A stretch of 64,000 nucleotides of DNA from Bombyx mori (lineage: Eukaryota > Arthropoda > Insecta > Lepidoptera > Bombycidae). The stretch's first letter is position 1. Each line of letters starts with the position of its first letter. The notes beneath the pieces are model-generated. The model was given only the letters and a program-made list of their open reading frames with translations, had not been told where the DNA came from and did no database searches. The position numbers were made by a program, and so were the translations under genes. The DNA is taken from positions 1,054,001 through 1,118,000 of the forward strand of contig NC_085107.1 of the NCBI RefSeq assembly GCF_030269925.1. The letters are read 5' to 3'. Below, in pieces: positions 10,501-20,120 of the stretch.

Positions 10501-13500
10501 GAGCTCATGAAAAGGCAAAGGAGGGAAAGTGAAGCGTTTAGTGCGGAGCACATCTCTCCCATCACCCTCCCCCTCGGGACGCCGGACTGGTGGTCGTCGG
10601 CGCCACGACCACCAGCCCTCTCGGTCGGCAGGCTGCCCGAAGCCCGCCTAGATGGCGCCGGTTAGAATGGTCTATCCTACGGAATACCCCGCTGGGTCAG
10701 AACCAGCGTGGGTTGAGGATAGCCGGCCTTCCATCACCCGGATGCTCATGCGTAAAACGTGTGCAGATAAGCTTGCACGTCGTCTTCTTAGGCCCCCTTC
10801 GCCGGTCCCCAGGCGGACATGTGAGGGAGATCCGAAACACTTAGAGGGCCAGGGCTTGGGCGAGATTCGCCTCCCTGGACCCCACTCGATGGCGACGGGC
10901 CTGTGCATCTCTCACGCGCCCCGCCGCCTCCTTTAGCGAGATGGTGCACTCGCAGAAGTCGAGCATCGCCTTTCACGACTCGTCGTCACCGAGCATCGAT
11001 GCCAGAACACTCGGCAACGACAAGTCGTTTCCTATTTTTGCGACGAGGACACGCCGCCACCCCTCCCATGCGGGGCAGGCGACGAGCGTATGCTCTGCCG
11101 TGTCCAAGTCGCAACCCCAATGGTGGCACTCTGCCGTCGGCTCGGCTCCGATCCGGTGCAGGAACTCACCGAAGCAACCATGCCCAGTGAGTACCTGCGT
11201 GAGCCGGAAAGTGAGGCGTCCTCTGTCACGATTTACCCAATTCACAAGAACCGGGCGAATCGCCTCGACGGTCCTACGACCAGCCGAAGGATCGACCAGC
11301 CGCCTGGACCATGACTCCAGCACGGACCGCCGAGATTAGGCCCTCCGCGCTCTGACCACACCGGGGCTGGGACGCGCCACGCCCCGGGCACGAAGGTTAG
11401 CCCGCCACTGATAGTCAGCGGCGGGCGCCTCCGCCTCCAGGACCCAAGGCGGCGTCCCAGCCAGTACACACGCCGCCTCGAAAGAGATGGTGCGAAACCA
11501 CGGATGATCCTGACCGCGATGGTGCGTTGCGGCCGTTGCAGCAACTTCGCTACCCCCACGACCAGTGACTGGCCCCACGCGGGCGCCTCGTATAAGGCGC
11601 GTCACCTGGTCAGGCCCCCCGATGTTGGGAAGAAGCCGGCTTAACATGCCGGCCACCCCCAACAAACGAGGGACCAGGTTCTGAAAGTGAACACGGAAGG
11701 TCCAACGACTGTCCAGAATGAGGCCGAGGTACTTCAACTGCACCCCGACCCGATACGGACGCCTCCAACCACGATATGGGCATCGACAGGTGGCACTCTC
11801 CGCGGCCTGTGGAACCACATGGCCTCGGTTTTACTGAGTGTCACGTCGAGGCCTAATCTGCTGATTTTGCCGATGACATGCGCCACCCCAACGGTGGCAA
11901 GACGAGCAAACTCAGCAAAACTCCCCCCCGGGACATGACCAGCGTGTCGTCTGCGTAACAGATTACGCTTAGGCCCGGGAGGAGGGCACCTCTCAGTACC
12001 CAGTCATACCCGATATTCCACAAAAGGGGGTCGAGCACCGACCCCTGTGGAACACCGCGCACGACCGGAAACCTGTGCACGATCCCATCGTGCTCAGTAC
12101 ACGTGACCGATCTGTCCTCCAAGTAGGAAGCCACCAGTCGGCGAAGGTAGGGGGGCACTCCGTGTCTTACCAGGGACATTTTTTTAAATAAAAGAACACT
12201 TATTGCGGCATAACTATAATAGTTAGACATATGCTGTCGCGACACTTTTTGTAAATAATAATGTTTTTTACAAAGTCGTAGTACATTATTTTATTCTATC
12301 ATCAATAGTTTTCGTAGGGTACGCGACGTAAATAATATTTTGGGTAAATTTTTTTTACACCTTGGGTTATTGGAGTTTTAGTAAGGATACCTATTGAATA
12401 TACCTATTTCTTATTTCGGAGCCTATTGAATACAAACAAACAAATATTTCCTCTTTATAATATTAGTATAGATATTATTTATTACAAACGCTGACTTAGG
12501 CGGCGGTTTTTATTTAAACCAGTTCTAAATTATAAACTAAAATTCTATGAAAAATTACCCATATTTATCTATAATACGAAATGATATTAATTTATTTTTC
12601 GTAGTTTCCTTCCTTCTTGCGTCGATAATCCTCAGTGCTGAGGGTCGTAGCCTCCTCTAATAACTTTCTTCTGCATCATCTTGCGCCATTCCTGCCTGTC
12701 CTTGGCTGTGTGGATAGCAACGTGGACTGAGGTATTAAGAGTGGAGCGTATTTGGTCCGACCAGCGCATTGGATTTCTGCCTGTATGCCTTCTCCCGCAT
12801 ACCTTGCCTGTTACCAGCAGCTTTTCCATATTGTCAGATCTCGAAACTCCTCCGCGCGCATGTAGTGCGGAGGTGCATTGGAATCTTGAGCTCGGTAAAA
12901 ATGGATTCGTTGGTTCTGTGTTCTGTCCAACGAATCCCGAGCATTTTCCTCCAGCACCACATCTCAAACGCGTCGAAGCGTTGGCGGTCGGCTTTCTTTA
13001 GGGGCCAAGTCTCGGCGCCGTAGAGAAAAATGCCACCCAAACACGGTCCATTTGGGACATAGCTCTCTTTGCCATACTGATTCGCCTTCTGAGGTCCTTT
13101 TCGGAGGATCCATTACTAGCTATGACGGAGCCCAGATGAATGAAATCCTCTACGTCTTCCAGGTTTAGCTTATTCGTAGTTTAATAAGTTATTATTGTTA
13201 GTAGTGTTATTTACTAGTCGAAATATAATTTTTTAATTATCTTATGATGAGAATCTTATATTAATGAGAAAGATATTCAACAAAAATAGTTTCGTTCTAA
13301 TAAATTAGCATAGTACGAGGGCGGCACTGAAAATTTCGGGAATTAACGAAGTGACACAACATTACTATTTAAAAATGTATTTATTGCTTTTCGAAGTATT
13401 CTCCACGAAATTTGACACATTTTTCCATACGATGGAACCAATCATTGAAGCAACCGTTCCATTCGGATGTTGGGGTCTCCAAAATGGCCGTTTTGTAGGC

Positions 13501-15872
13501 GTCCACAGCTTCTTCAGGTGATGAAAATCTCTGTCCACGCAATTTATTCTTTATTTTAGGGAAAGTATAGAAATCATTAGGGCTTAGGTCGGGGCTGTAC
13601 GGCGGATGGTCTAATAATTCTATGTTTTCTTGCTCTAAAAACTCTTTTGTTCTGTGCGCGGTGTGAGAACTCGCATTGTCGTGATGGAGGATGATGCGGC
13701 GGTTGCAGTTCTCTTTACGGAGTTCAGAAACGACCTGTGGCAAACAAATGCATACCATTCTGCATTAACCGTTCTTTGTCCCTCAAGTGGAATCGTCGTA
13801 ACATGGTCGGTTTTGGAGACAAACGTGGCCACCATTTTTTTTGCAACACTTCGTGAACGAACAATTTTTGTTGGCTTTAACTCATTTTCGAGCACCCAAA
13901 CTCGTGACTGGTTTTTTGTTTCGGGTTCGTACGCGTATATCCAGGATTCTTCACCTGATACAATGTTGTATACAGCATTTGAGGATCCTGCGTGGAATCT
14001 TTCGAGAGTTCTGACGCACCAAGTAACGCGAGCCGTTTTTTGCACTTCACAGAGTGAATGCGGTATCCATCGGGAAAACAACATTTTTACACCTAATTGT
14101 TCATGCAAGATTATTTGTATTTGACTCATGCCAATGTCTAAAGTTGCCTGAATTTCGCGGTATGTCCCATGTCGATCTTCCTCAATCAGTTTACGCACAG
14201 CATCAACGTTTTCTTGGGTGACTGCAGTTTTTGGACGACCTTGAAGGGGATCATCACTGAGCTTGACACGTCCACGTTGAAACTCAGCAAACCAGCGATA
14301 ATTGTGGATTTGGATGGGGCTTCATCACCAAATGCAGAAATCATCCGGTCAACACACTGTTTTTGTGTTAAACCACTTCGAAAGTCATAATAAATCATCG
14401 CTCTTGAATTTTCTCGAGTCAATTCCATTTTCTCAACGACTAAACAAGTTTGACAAAACCTCGTGACAAGACCGAGAATCTTTTTTTAAATAAATAAATG
14501 GTATTCGATTTTAAAAAATAAGGAGTTTTCAATTAAAAAGATTTTAATATGGCAGGAACAGTGGAAATATTCCATTCCCGATACTTTTAGTGCAGCATAG
14601 TAATAGTACAGTGAACTAACAATTTATTTTGGTAATTCTGAATTTAAACAAACATATTGATGAGAAGAATTCATTTTTACTTTGCAAATTTGTAAATACA
14701 GGCTCTGTAGCAATGTACGGACATATAATAATATGAAGAAACAATAATAGCATCTACAAATATATATGTACTACGTGGTACTACATTTACTAAAATTAAT
14801 ACAACATGAAATTGTGGTTTTAAAGTTTTAGGGGTGTATAAAAAATGGGGGGCGCTGAAAAATAATTGATTTTCAAAGGGGGCGGTAAAATAAATAAGTT
14901 TGATAATCACTGGACTAGAGGTTTGTTTCTTTAAATGATTTGATTTTATGACTCAACCTCATTGTAAGAAAAAACTGAATTTATTGTCAATTAATAAGGC
15001 AATTTTTGTTAAATTTTTACTATCGTAACGTAACTAATGGAAACTATGATCGATAAATTCTTTAACTTATAGGATTATGAAAGTCAAATAATTATGCTTA
15101 CAGCGCCATCTATTTAACAGTTTTGATAAGTAACAAACTATGTGGTGACCTCTAGTAATATTTCAAGGCATCTTGTCTTTGAACTAAAACAAATAAAGAT
15201 TCATCGCTGCCGTTTCATAAAGTTCATTTCTCAAATCACAGATGGCGCTGTAACACTTGAAAGTCAGACGTCATGAATCTTTACTATATTTCTTAAATTT
15301 TACCCGTTACTTCACTCGCTTTCATCTAGAAAATTCTACCTCTGACAACTTGTATACTAAAAGTTATTATAATTATGATTAAGTACACTAAAATATTAAA
15401 CTTTAAGCGTCCCAAAAACATCTGACAAATCCACTTTCTCATTTGATAAATATTAGTATAGATAATAAATGGTGAATTAACTAAGTAAATTATTATCACC
15501 ATTTTATGTTACACAAAAAATTGCACTTTAGTATTTTACGTTTATTTCCAGGACACAATGGTAGTCAGTAACTACACGAACATTCTACTTGACGAGAACT
15601 ACTTCCCGGAGCCGTATTCCTTCAAGCCTGAGAGGTTCCTGGTAAACGGGAGGGTCAGTCTGCCTGACCACTACTTTCCCTTCGGTCTTGCGAAGCATCG
15701 CTGCATGGGCGATGCATTAGCCAAGTGCAATATCTTCGTTTTCACTACTACAATGCTGCAGAGGTTCTCGCTGGTGCCTGTACCGGGGGAAGGTCTGCCG
15801 TCCTTGGATCATATGGACGGAGCCACTCCTTCAGCAGCGCCGTTTAAGGCTTTAGTTATACCACGAATTTGA
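6535..15872 (+). CDS. CYP303A1: Cytochrome P450 CYP303A1-like, complete gene in three exons
   Basis: Exons 6535-7592, 8725-8842 and 15552-15872 join in phase to 498 residues plus stop, normal for a microsomal P450. Order of motifs: N-terminal membrane anchor (residues 2-19), proline-rich hinge PPGP (27-30), helix-C WKEQRR (125-130), helix-I AGTETT (306-311), K-helix ExxR (E363-R366), PERF (418-421) and the haem loop with Cys443. Segments such as NEDIDGRP, GVLLTDGE, FSHFP and HRCMGD match my memory of Drosophila CYP303A1 rather than CYP305 or CYP18. In flies this ER-bound mono-oxygenase is needed for sensory bristles and eclosion; its substrate is unknown. The haem loop reads FGLAKHRCMG, with Ala439 where nearly all P450s have Gly. 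Intron 2 (6.7 kb) is packed with nested transposons. Confidence 0.88.
7903..8016 (+). mobile_element. CR1-like LINE 3' end, short
   Basis: Shares GGTAGGCAGCGGCT, AAGTCCATGGGTGACGGTAA and a terminal CAATAAAA with the longer copies at 18875-19200 and 28800-29156. Confidence 0.6.
8157..8453 (-). mobile_element. Non-autonomous Helitron (different lepidopteran family)
   Basis: Read on the - strand it begins TCTCTACTTAAATATATAAA and runs through the GGCTGAACCGATTT motif to a degenerate AATTAG end before T. This head is common among lepidopteran Helitrons. Confidence 0.6.
8725..8842 (+). CDS. CYP303A1: CYP303A1 exon 2 (residues 353-392)
   Basis: Acceptor GTTTCAG at 8718-8724 and donor GAG|GTATTT. 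Encodes the K-helix ExxR (E363, R366) and the beta segment ending IPE. Length 118 nt keeps the frame with both neighbours. Confidence 0.88.
8876..8883. repeat. 8-bp target duplication, left side of hAT element
   Basis: GACTAGAG, repeated exactly at 14913-14920. Eight bp is the hAT superfamily hallmark. Confidence 0.85.
9117..9973 (-). pseudogene. Mariner relic, deleted and truncated transposase
   Basis: The left end GTTGGGGAAAAAGTTTCTTC follows TA and resembles mariner terminal repeats. Frames on the - strand read as a broken transposase: an N-terminal MSESNEDIRYILKFYYKKGK fused directly to a late SDEKWI catalytic block, so about 130 residues are missing; then further pieces with HHDNARPHTS and LAPSDFYLF. 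The right terminal repeat is absent, cut at the junction with repeat X1. It is a different mariner lineage from the copies at 13316 and 58142. Confidence 0.75.
9976..10365 (+). repeat. Unclassified repeat X, copy 1
   Basis: Matches the reverse complement of 35244-35840 over its whole length once the SINE in that copy is removed. It opens with the palindrome AAGCTAT-TGC-ATAGCTT (9976-9992) and ends with a damaged version of the same hairpin near 10328-10338, followed by a CCGCNGCAGT tail. It includes a CpG-rich core with a TGACGTCA site at 10139-10146. No coding potential and no target duplication was resolved. Confidence 0.65.
10366..12180 (-). mobile_element. R1-clade-like LINE, 5' truncated, decayed
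   Basis: The poly-A end is the T-run at 10366-10379. Read on the - strand from about 12180 it encodes the reverse-transcriptase palm (PQGSVLDPLLWNIG, then CYADDT) and the C-terminal domain with a C-H-C zinc-knuckle remnant, in several frames. Compared with the copy at 24154-25896 it lacks about 40 bp near 11590 and changes frame at least twice, so it is dead. Its 3' UTR holds a tRNA T-arm-like hairpin (10435-10451). Confidence 0.8.
10435..10451 (-). other. T-arm-like hairpin in LINE 3' UTR
   Basis: On the - strand GTCGG-TTCGACT-CCGAC: a 5-bp stem and 7-nt loop containing the tRNA box-B consensus GGTTCGACTCC. See 25809-25825 and 36386-36404 for related copies. Confidence 0.6.
12181..12604. 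mobile_element. Spacer inside the hAT nest with a Helitron fragment
   Basis: 12413-12472 matches the TC-end third of the Helitrons at 57377-57790 (TTTCGGAGCC ... TATTAGTATAGA, inverted). The rest is AT-rich with no recognised feature. Confidence 0.5.
12605..13165 (-). pseudogene. RTE-like LINE ORF fragment
   Basis: Frames on the - strand (13165 down to 12632) read in order EDFIHLGSVI, RRRISMAKRA, LYGAETWPLKKADRQR, FDAFEMWCWRKMLGI, and RRHTGRNPMRWSDQI, the C-terminal part of an endonuclease/reverse-transcriptase polyprotein. The same order is seen at 50645-51345. Frameshifts separate the pieces, so it is inactive. Confidence 0.75.
13316..14600 (-). mobile_element. Full-length mariner (1285 bp), inactive
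   Basis: Ends CGAGGGCGGCACTGAAAA and, inverted, CTATGCTGCACTAAAAGT are imperfect terminal repeats flanked by TA on both sides. The transposase runs from the ATG at 14426-14428 to the stop at 13381. It keeps the N-terminal HTH region (MELTRENSRAMIYYDF), HHDNASSHTA and SPDLSPNDFY, with 34 residues between the last two aspartates (DD34D). It has frameshifts near 14300 and 13745, and the first catalytic site reads GEES where copy 58142 has GDES, so an essential Asp is Glu. Confidence 0.88.
14603..14912. mobile_element. Right arm of the hAT element
   Basis: Non-coding arm ending in the inverted repeat at 14896-14912 and followed by GACTAGAG. G-rich GGGGGGCGCTG motifs mirror the left arm. Confidence 0.75.
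15098..15253. mobile_element. MITE with perfect 14-bp inverted ends
   Basis: TTACAGCGCCATCT (15098-15111) and AGATGGCGCTGTAA (15240-15253) are exact inverted repeats around 128 bp of non-coding sequence in CYP303A1 intron 2. No target duplication is obvious. Confidence 0.6.
15552..15872 (+). CDS. CYP303A1: CYP303A1 exon 3 (residues 393-498 and stop)
   Basis: Acceptor TTATTTCCAG at 15542-15551, reading DTMVVSNY onward. It carries PERF (418-421), the haem loop with Cys443 and the C-terminal beta region, with TGA at 15870-15872. Ala439 replaces the usual glycine of the FxxGxRxCxG loop, and His441 sits where most P450s have Arg (His is normal for CYP303). Confidence 0.9.
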   Translation, partial: DTMVVSNYTNILLDENYFPEPYSFKPERFLVNGRVSLPDHYFPFGLAKHRCMGDALAKCNIFVFTTTMLQRFSLVPVPGEGLPSLDHMDGATPSAAPFKALVIPRI

Positions 15873-16263
15873 GATAATTTTAGAATTTTTAATTTTAATT
15901 TTCATTAACCCCATAACCATTGGGAGTGGTATTTTGATTATGGTAACTTTGAAAAGTATTTCTCAAATTTTAATGTAAAAAAGGGGAAGAATAATTTTAA
16001 GGGTTTTGTACTTGTAGTCTCTTTTGAAATCAACAAGTTGAGCTGTCGATACCGAGGTTATTTGAGATGACATCATGATCTCCATAAGCCACCCACCACT
16101 GGACTAGACTTGACCTTCGTCTTATCCAAATTGAATGAATTTCCCTCGACGAAGATCCCATTCTCTTTTATTGTTCAAACAGTGAAAGAAAAGGCAAGAA
16201 GCTATTCCGAGAGAAATACGTCAACGTTATTAGACTTATTAGTTACGGCAATAGGTCTCATAT
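15873..16263 (+). other. CYP303A1 3' flank / probable 3' UTR
   Basis: No canonical AATAAA is seen close to the stop. The 69-codon frame at 16110-16319 has no motif and runs into LINE sequence. Confidence 0.4.
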
Positions 16264-17640
16264 GTGGCGGTACCTACAATAGTTCAAATTCAAATTCAAA
16301 ATCATTTATTTCAACTTAGATGTCAGTATATGACACTTGTTGAATGTCAAAATATAAATAACAATGTTAACTCTACCACCGGTTCCAAAAAAAGCCACAG
16401 TCCTGAGAAGAACCGGCGAAACAAACTCAGCGGGCTTTTTTTTTGTTTTTTCTCTAATATATATTTTTTTTAAAATAAGTAACAATAATTGCAATAAACG
16501 AAAAAACAAGTCAAAAAATACAATTACAAAATAATAATAATAATGAAAAATGAAAAGGCCAGGAGCGAACGCCTCATTCCCACGTAGTGCCATCTATATA
16601 GTAGATAATCCTTAACTTTATAATATGCCTTGTTGCACAAACGTTCCTTGACAGTTTTCTTAAATCTATGAACAGGTAGTAATTGAACGTTTAATGGGAT
16701 CTTGTTGAAAAGTTGTACACTCAGCTCCCTAAAAGAGTTGCTTATTTTCTTAATTCGAACCGCCGGCAACGCAAGCCTATGTTTGTTCCTAGTGTTCACA
16801 TTATGCAAATCGCAGACTCTGGGGAATTCTTCAATGTTTTTACGCACGTACAATAAAATTTCAAAAATGTATTGGGACGCTAAAGTTAGAATTTTTATTT
16901 CCTTAAACTTGTCCCTCAAGGATTCCCTCGGGTGTATATTATAAATAGCACGAATAGCCCTCTTCCGCAAGATGAAAATCGTTTCGACATCGGCAGCATT
17001 GCCCCATAGCAAAATGCCATAGGACATAACACTATGAAAATAACTGAAATAAACCAGACGTGCCGTATCTTCATTAGTATACGTTCGTATTTTTTTACCG
17101 CAAACGCTGCAGAACTAAGTCTACTCGCTAACTTGCATATATGAGGACTGCAGCTTGGAATCAACTGTTATACCAAGAAAAACTGTCGAATCCACAGTGT
17201 CTCTCCACTTACAGTAATATTAGTGTCTACTTGTCTAACATTAGGTGTGGTAAATTTTATACATTTTGTTTTTTTGTTATTTAATAACAGATTATTAACA
17301 CTAAACCAATGTACCACGCGCGAGATAGCATCATACACATCGTCATAATCTTCCAATTGTCGTTTAATTTTAAACTATAAGGATGTATCGTCAGCGAATA
17401 ATGCGACCTCGTGACGGGTTTCAATAAACTTTGGTAAATCATTCATATACACAAGAAATAGGAAGGGACCCAATATGGAACCCTGAGGAACACCCATATT
17501 AAGTAAGACACCGGAAGATCTCTTTCCTTTAACGTTAACCTTTTGGATTCTTCCGGAGTAGTGAAGGATTAAAAAAATAATATAGAATTTGAATGAGTCG
17601 TCAATTGTTTTATTTTTATCACCATCCACAAGTTTATTGC
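16264..17640 (-). pseudogene. CR1/jockey-like LINE, 5' truncated, broken
   Basis: On the - strand it starts mid reverse transcriptase at about 17630: NMGVPQGSILGPFLFLVYMND and ALFADDTS (17375-17629), the VNNLLLNNKKTKCI block (17168-17356), then a long C-terminal frame from MSYGILLWGN to the domain rich in Arg/Lys (16524-17027). Frameshifts separate the three. The 3' end at 16270-16320 carries TCAAATTCAAATTCAAAATC, a tandem-repeat tail instead of poly-A. Confidence 0.75.
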
Positions 17641-17865
17641 GTGATTTAAAACGGTTGCCAGTAGTCGTGGCGGCTTTTCTTTTGCTACCTAATCTTTGGT
17701 AGCCTAAGGAAAAGTCCGAGAAAGTGTCGACCGCGGGAAACCCCCACTCTGACCGGGTTCTGACCCCAAGCAGATATCGGACGTCGGGTAATAGAGTGCA
17801 AGGGGAAATTCCAGCAACTCCCGGACTGCTTTATGGCGGCAATGCTAGTTACAGACTTAAACTTT
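17641..17865 (+). mobile_element. LINE 3' UTR fragment
   Basis: The CGCGGGAAACCCCCACTCTG and GGGTTCTGACCCC blocks match the reverse complement of 1185-1265. Non-coding. Confidence 0.5.
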
Positions 17866-18054
17866 TATAGCTTTGGAGGAATACGACAACGGACTATTTT
17901 ACGCTCAGTGGATAAACTTGATCTTTAAACCAGCGGCCTCTGTATTATCGTTCAGAATGTGTGTATGTATAGGTATAGACCCATCTTCAAGATTTCGTTA
18001 ACGTGATTCAGGCAGTTCTTCAATGATAACTGCTGTTGCAGCTGTAAATACTAC

Positions 18055-18310
18055 AAGGTACATGTGTACAGGTTATCGCGTCATCAAAGTGGTGGGTAAT
18101 TATGTCAGGTCTGATTAATTACCAGAGGAATTCTCGGAAATGCACCGAAGGTTTGTGCAGTCTAACGTGTCCCATAAACAAACTTGGTAAGTGATTGGTT
18201 TCACGCTCACTCCATGTGGTTAGTATTGAGATGGAGATGGAGATTAATTGGTTAGACCTATGTTCAGCGATGGATAGCGGAAGGCTGAGATGATGATGAT
18301 AATGATAATA
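18055..18310 (+). mobile_element. RTE-like LINE tail (degenerate)
   Basis: Ends with GCGATGGATAGCGGAAGGCT followed by a GATGATGATGATAATG run, the microsatellite-type tail of RTE LINEs. The coding part is too decayed to read. Confidence 0.4.
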
Positions 18311-18874
18311 TGTAGATCAGTAGCAGAATAAAACCATCCCGATTTATATGAATTGCTCCCGAAATTCCGTATAAAATAGGTCGTATTACATAAACATAAT
18401 ATGTTTGTCTTTTTATGTGCCAAAAGTATGGAAAATAAAAATAAATTGAAGATCATTTATTTGTAATTGAAAATCGCGGTTTCTCCGGTAATTAAAATGT
18501 ATCTTCTTATTGTTTGTTATTTTGTATAAGAATAGCTTAAACTCTCGCATTGCCATGTGAATTATTTTTATTTCTGTTCTGACAACTAAACAGGCAATGG
18601 GAACATATTCCTTAAAGCCATATTTTAAGACTTTTAAAACATTTAATTAAGCTCTTTGAATTTGGTTAACGTTGTACAAGGGATTCCCAATAAATACATT
18701 TTATGTAACTACAATAGCAGCAATTAATTGTCAAATGAATTGAAATGTCAATAATACACGCCAAAAAGTCGTAGCTTATATCATAAGATCCCTGATGTAG
18801 ACTATGACGGTGTTCAAACCTCGCAGGCAGAATCATTTTTTTCTAATGAAATACATATTATTATGTGAAATTGT
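18311..18874. other. No gene seen
   Basis: AT-rich sequence with only short frames. At 18800-18835 there is a GGTGTTCAAACCTCGCAGGC stretch that resembles a decayed Bm1 box B. Confidence 0.45.
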
Positions 18875-19200
18875 TTGAGATGATTCTATTATCTCGTTTT
18901 TACCCTCGCACCGCCCGCCACCAGAGTAGAAAGTTCATTCATACTACCTAGAACCACTGCGTTTATCCACAGTGCGCTTCCAGAGATATTTTTGGCAATG
19001 TACCATCTGGCTTTGGAATGAGCTCCCCTTCAAGTTGTTCCCCGAGCGCTATGAGATGTCCTTCTTCAATCGAGGCTTGTGAACAGTATTAAACACCAGG
19101 AAGCGGTTGGCTCTGTCCCTAGCATTGATGATGTCCATAAGTGATGGTAACCACTCACCATCAGGTGGGCCGTAAGCTCGTCTGCCTACAGAGGCAAAAA
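18875..19200 (+). mobile_element. CR1-like LINE 3' end
   Basis: About 325 bp matching 28800-29156. Translation of the CTTTGGAATGAGCTCCCCTT region gives WNELP...FPERYEMSFF, a typical C-terminus of CR1/jockey reverse transcriptases, followed by GTGATGGTAACCACTCACCA and a short A-rich end. Confidence 0.65.
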
Positions 19201-19214
19201 GTATAAATAACTAA

Positions 19215-19655
19215 CATTGAGTTTTGTTCCATACCACTTCGACAAAGAGGCACGACACGAGAACCGCCGAAACATCGTGGCCGCCAGTAACTTCCATTCT
19301 GGATCTGCGGACAGAATGGAAAGCAGCCGACGTCGCCCAAAACACGTCATTTCGGATCCTCCCGATCCACTAACGGTGCTTTTAGCTACCTCAAAGACCG
19401 GTCATCGTTCTCGTCGAACCCGTCGCTTGCGACGAAGGGCTCGACGAGTAAATGAACCCACAGACACAGCCCACTGAGTTTCTCACCAGATCTTCTCAGT
19501 GGGTCGCGTTTCCGATCCGGTGGTAGATTCTGCGAAGCACGGCACTGCTAGGGTTCGTGTTAGCAACGTCATCAGATTTGAGCCCCGTGAGCTCACCTGC
19601 TAGGTTACGCTGAAATAGCCTCTCAAGGCTCTCAGCTTAGGTAGGAAAAATAAAA
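19215..19655 (+). mobile_element. LINE 3' end with Arg-rich ORF tail
   Basis: The 86-codon frame 19217-19477 is rich in Arg and His (RSRRTRRLRRRARR) and is followed by GAGTTTCTCACCAGATCTTC and GATCCGGTGGTAGATTCTGC, a 3' UTR pattern shared with other LINE ends here. I read it as the tail of a LINE ORF, not a host gene. Confidence 0.5.
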
Positions 19656-20116
19656 AGTTCCATAATAAGTAGTAAAATCAAACCTGCAAAAATGATAATT
19701 TGTTTCATTACGGGTACCAGGGCATTTTGTGCATCCGCACTCGTTACTAAAGTTGGATTTCCGTTTTGTTTAATCATTCCAATTCAACAAGATAAGCTAA
19801 GCTTTATTCAGAAGAAATAAAGCATAGTATTAACCGATTAACGCTGACTGACTGATTAACAACAGTTAGAATTTAAGCCTTTACATGTTTGAAATTGAAA
19901 CGTAAGGATTTAAAAAAAAAATGAAACAAAGCATTCGTATTTTTTAAGACATTTTATTAGTTTTTTTTTTATTTTTTTATTCTGCCAATAGACATAGATT
20001 AAATAATATTAGTATGCCGTAAGCATGCTATCACTTCCATTTTACATCTTTGGCATTGCTTTCCACACAGACATCCCGGAATAAAACTCAACCATAGTTG
20101 GTAACGATAATTGCTT
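19656..20116. other. Left flank of the piggyBac element, no gene
   Basis: AT-rich with T-runs near 19965. Nothing recognisable. Confidence 0.5.
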
Positions 20117-20120
20117 ATAA

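Larger units (their letters stand above)
8884..14912. mobile_element. hAT-type element (non-autonomous) swollen by nested insertions
   Basis: Left end CAGTCTTTCTCAAAGT and right end (reverse complement) CAGTGATTATCAAACT form imperfect inverted repeats, flanked by GACTAGAG on both sides. The G-rich arms with repeated GGGGGGCG near both ends (8905-9000, 14840-14885) belong to it. Only about 230 bp on the left and 310 bp on the right are its own; everything between is later insertions: mariner relic 9117-9973, repeat X1 9976-10365, R1-like LINE 10366-12180, Helitron piece 12413-12472, RTE-like LINE 12605-13165 and mariner 13316-14600. No hAT transposase is present. It inserted 41 bp after the exon 2 donor of CYP303A1. 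Confidence 0.85.

Noticed and set aside
11336..11818. 160-codon - strand frame as a gene
   Set aside because: It is one of several frames of the decayed R1-like LINE 10366-12180.
13654..14124. 156-codon + strand frame
   Set aside because: Antisense of the mariner transposase on the - strand; the same shadow appears at 58619-59092 on the opposite strand of the other mariner.
18055..18200. Possible second P450 fragment on the - strand (TTATGGGACACGTTAGACTG resembles the CYP303A1 exon 2 region)
   Set aside because: The similarity is limited to a dozen bases and no P450 motif is encoded; the context is an RTE-like LINE tail.
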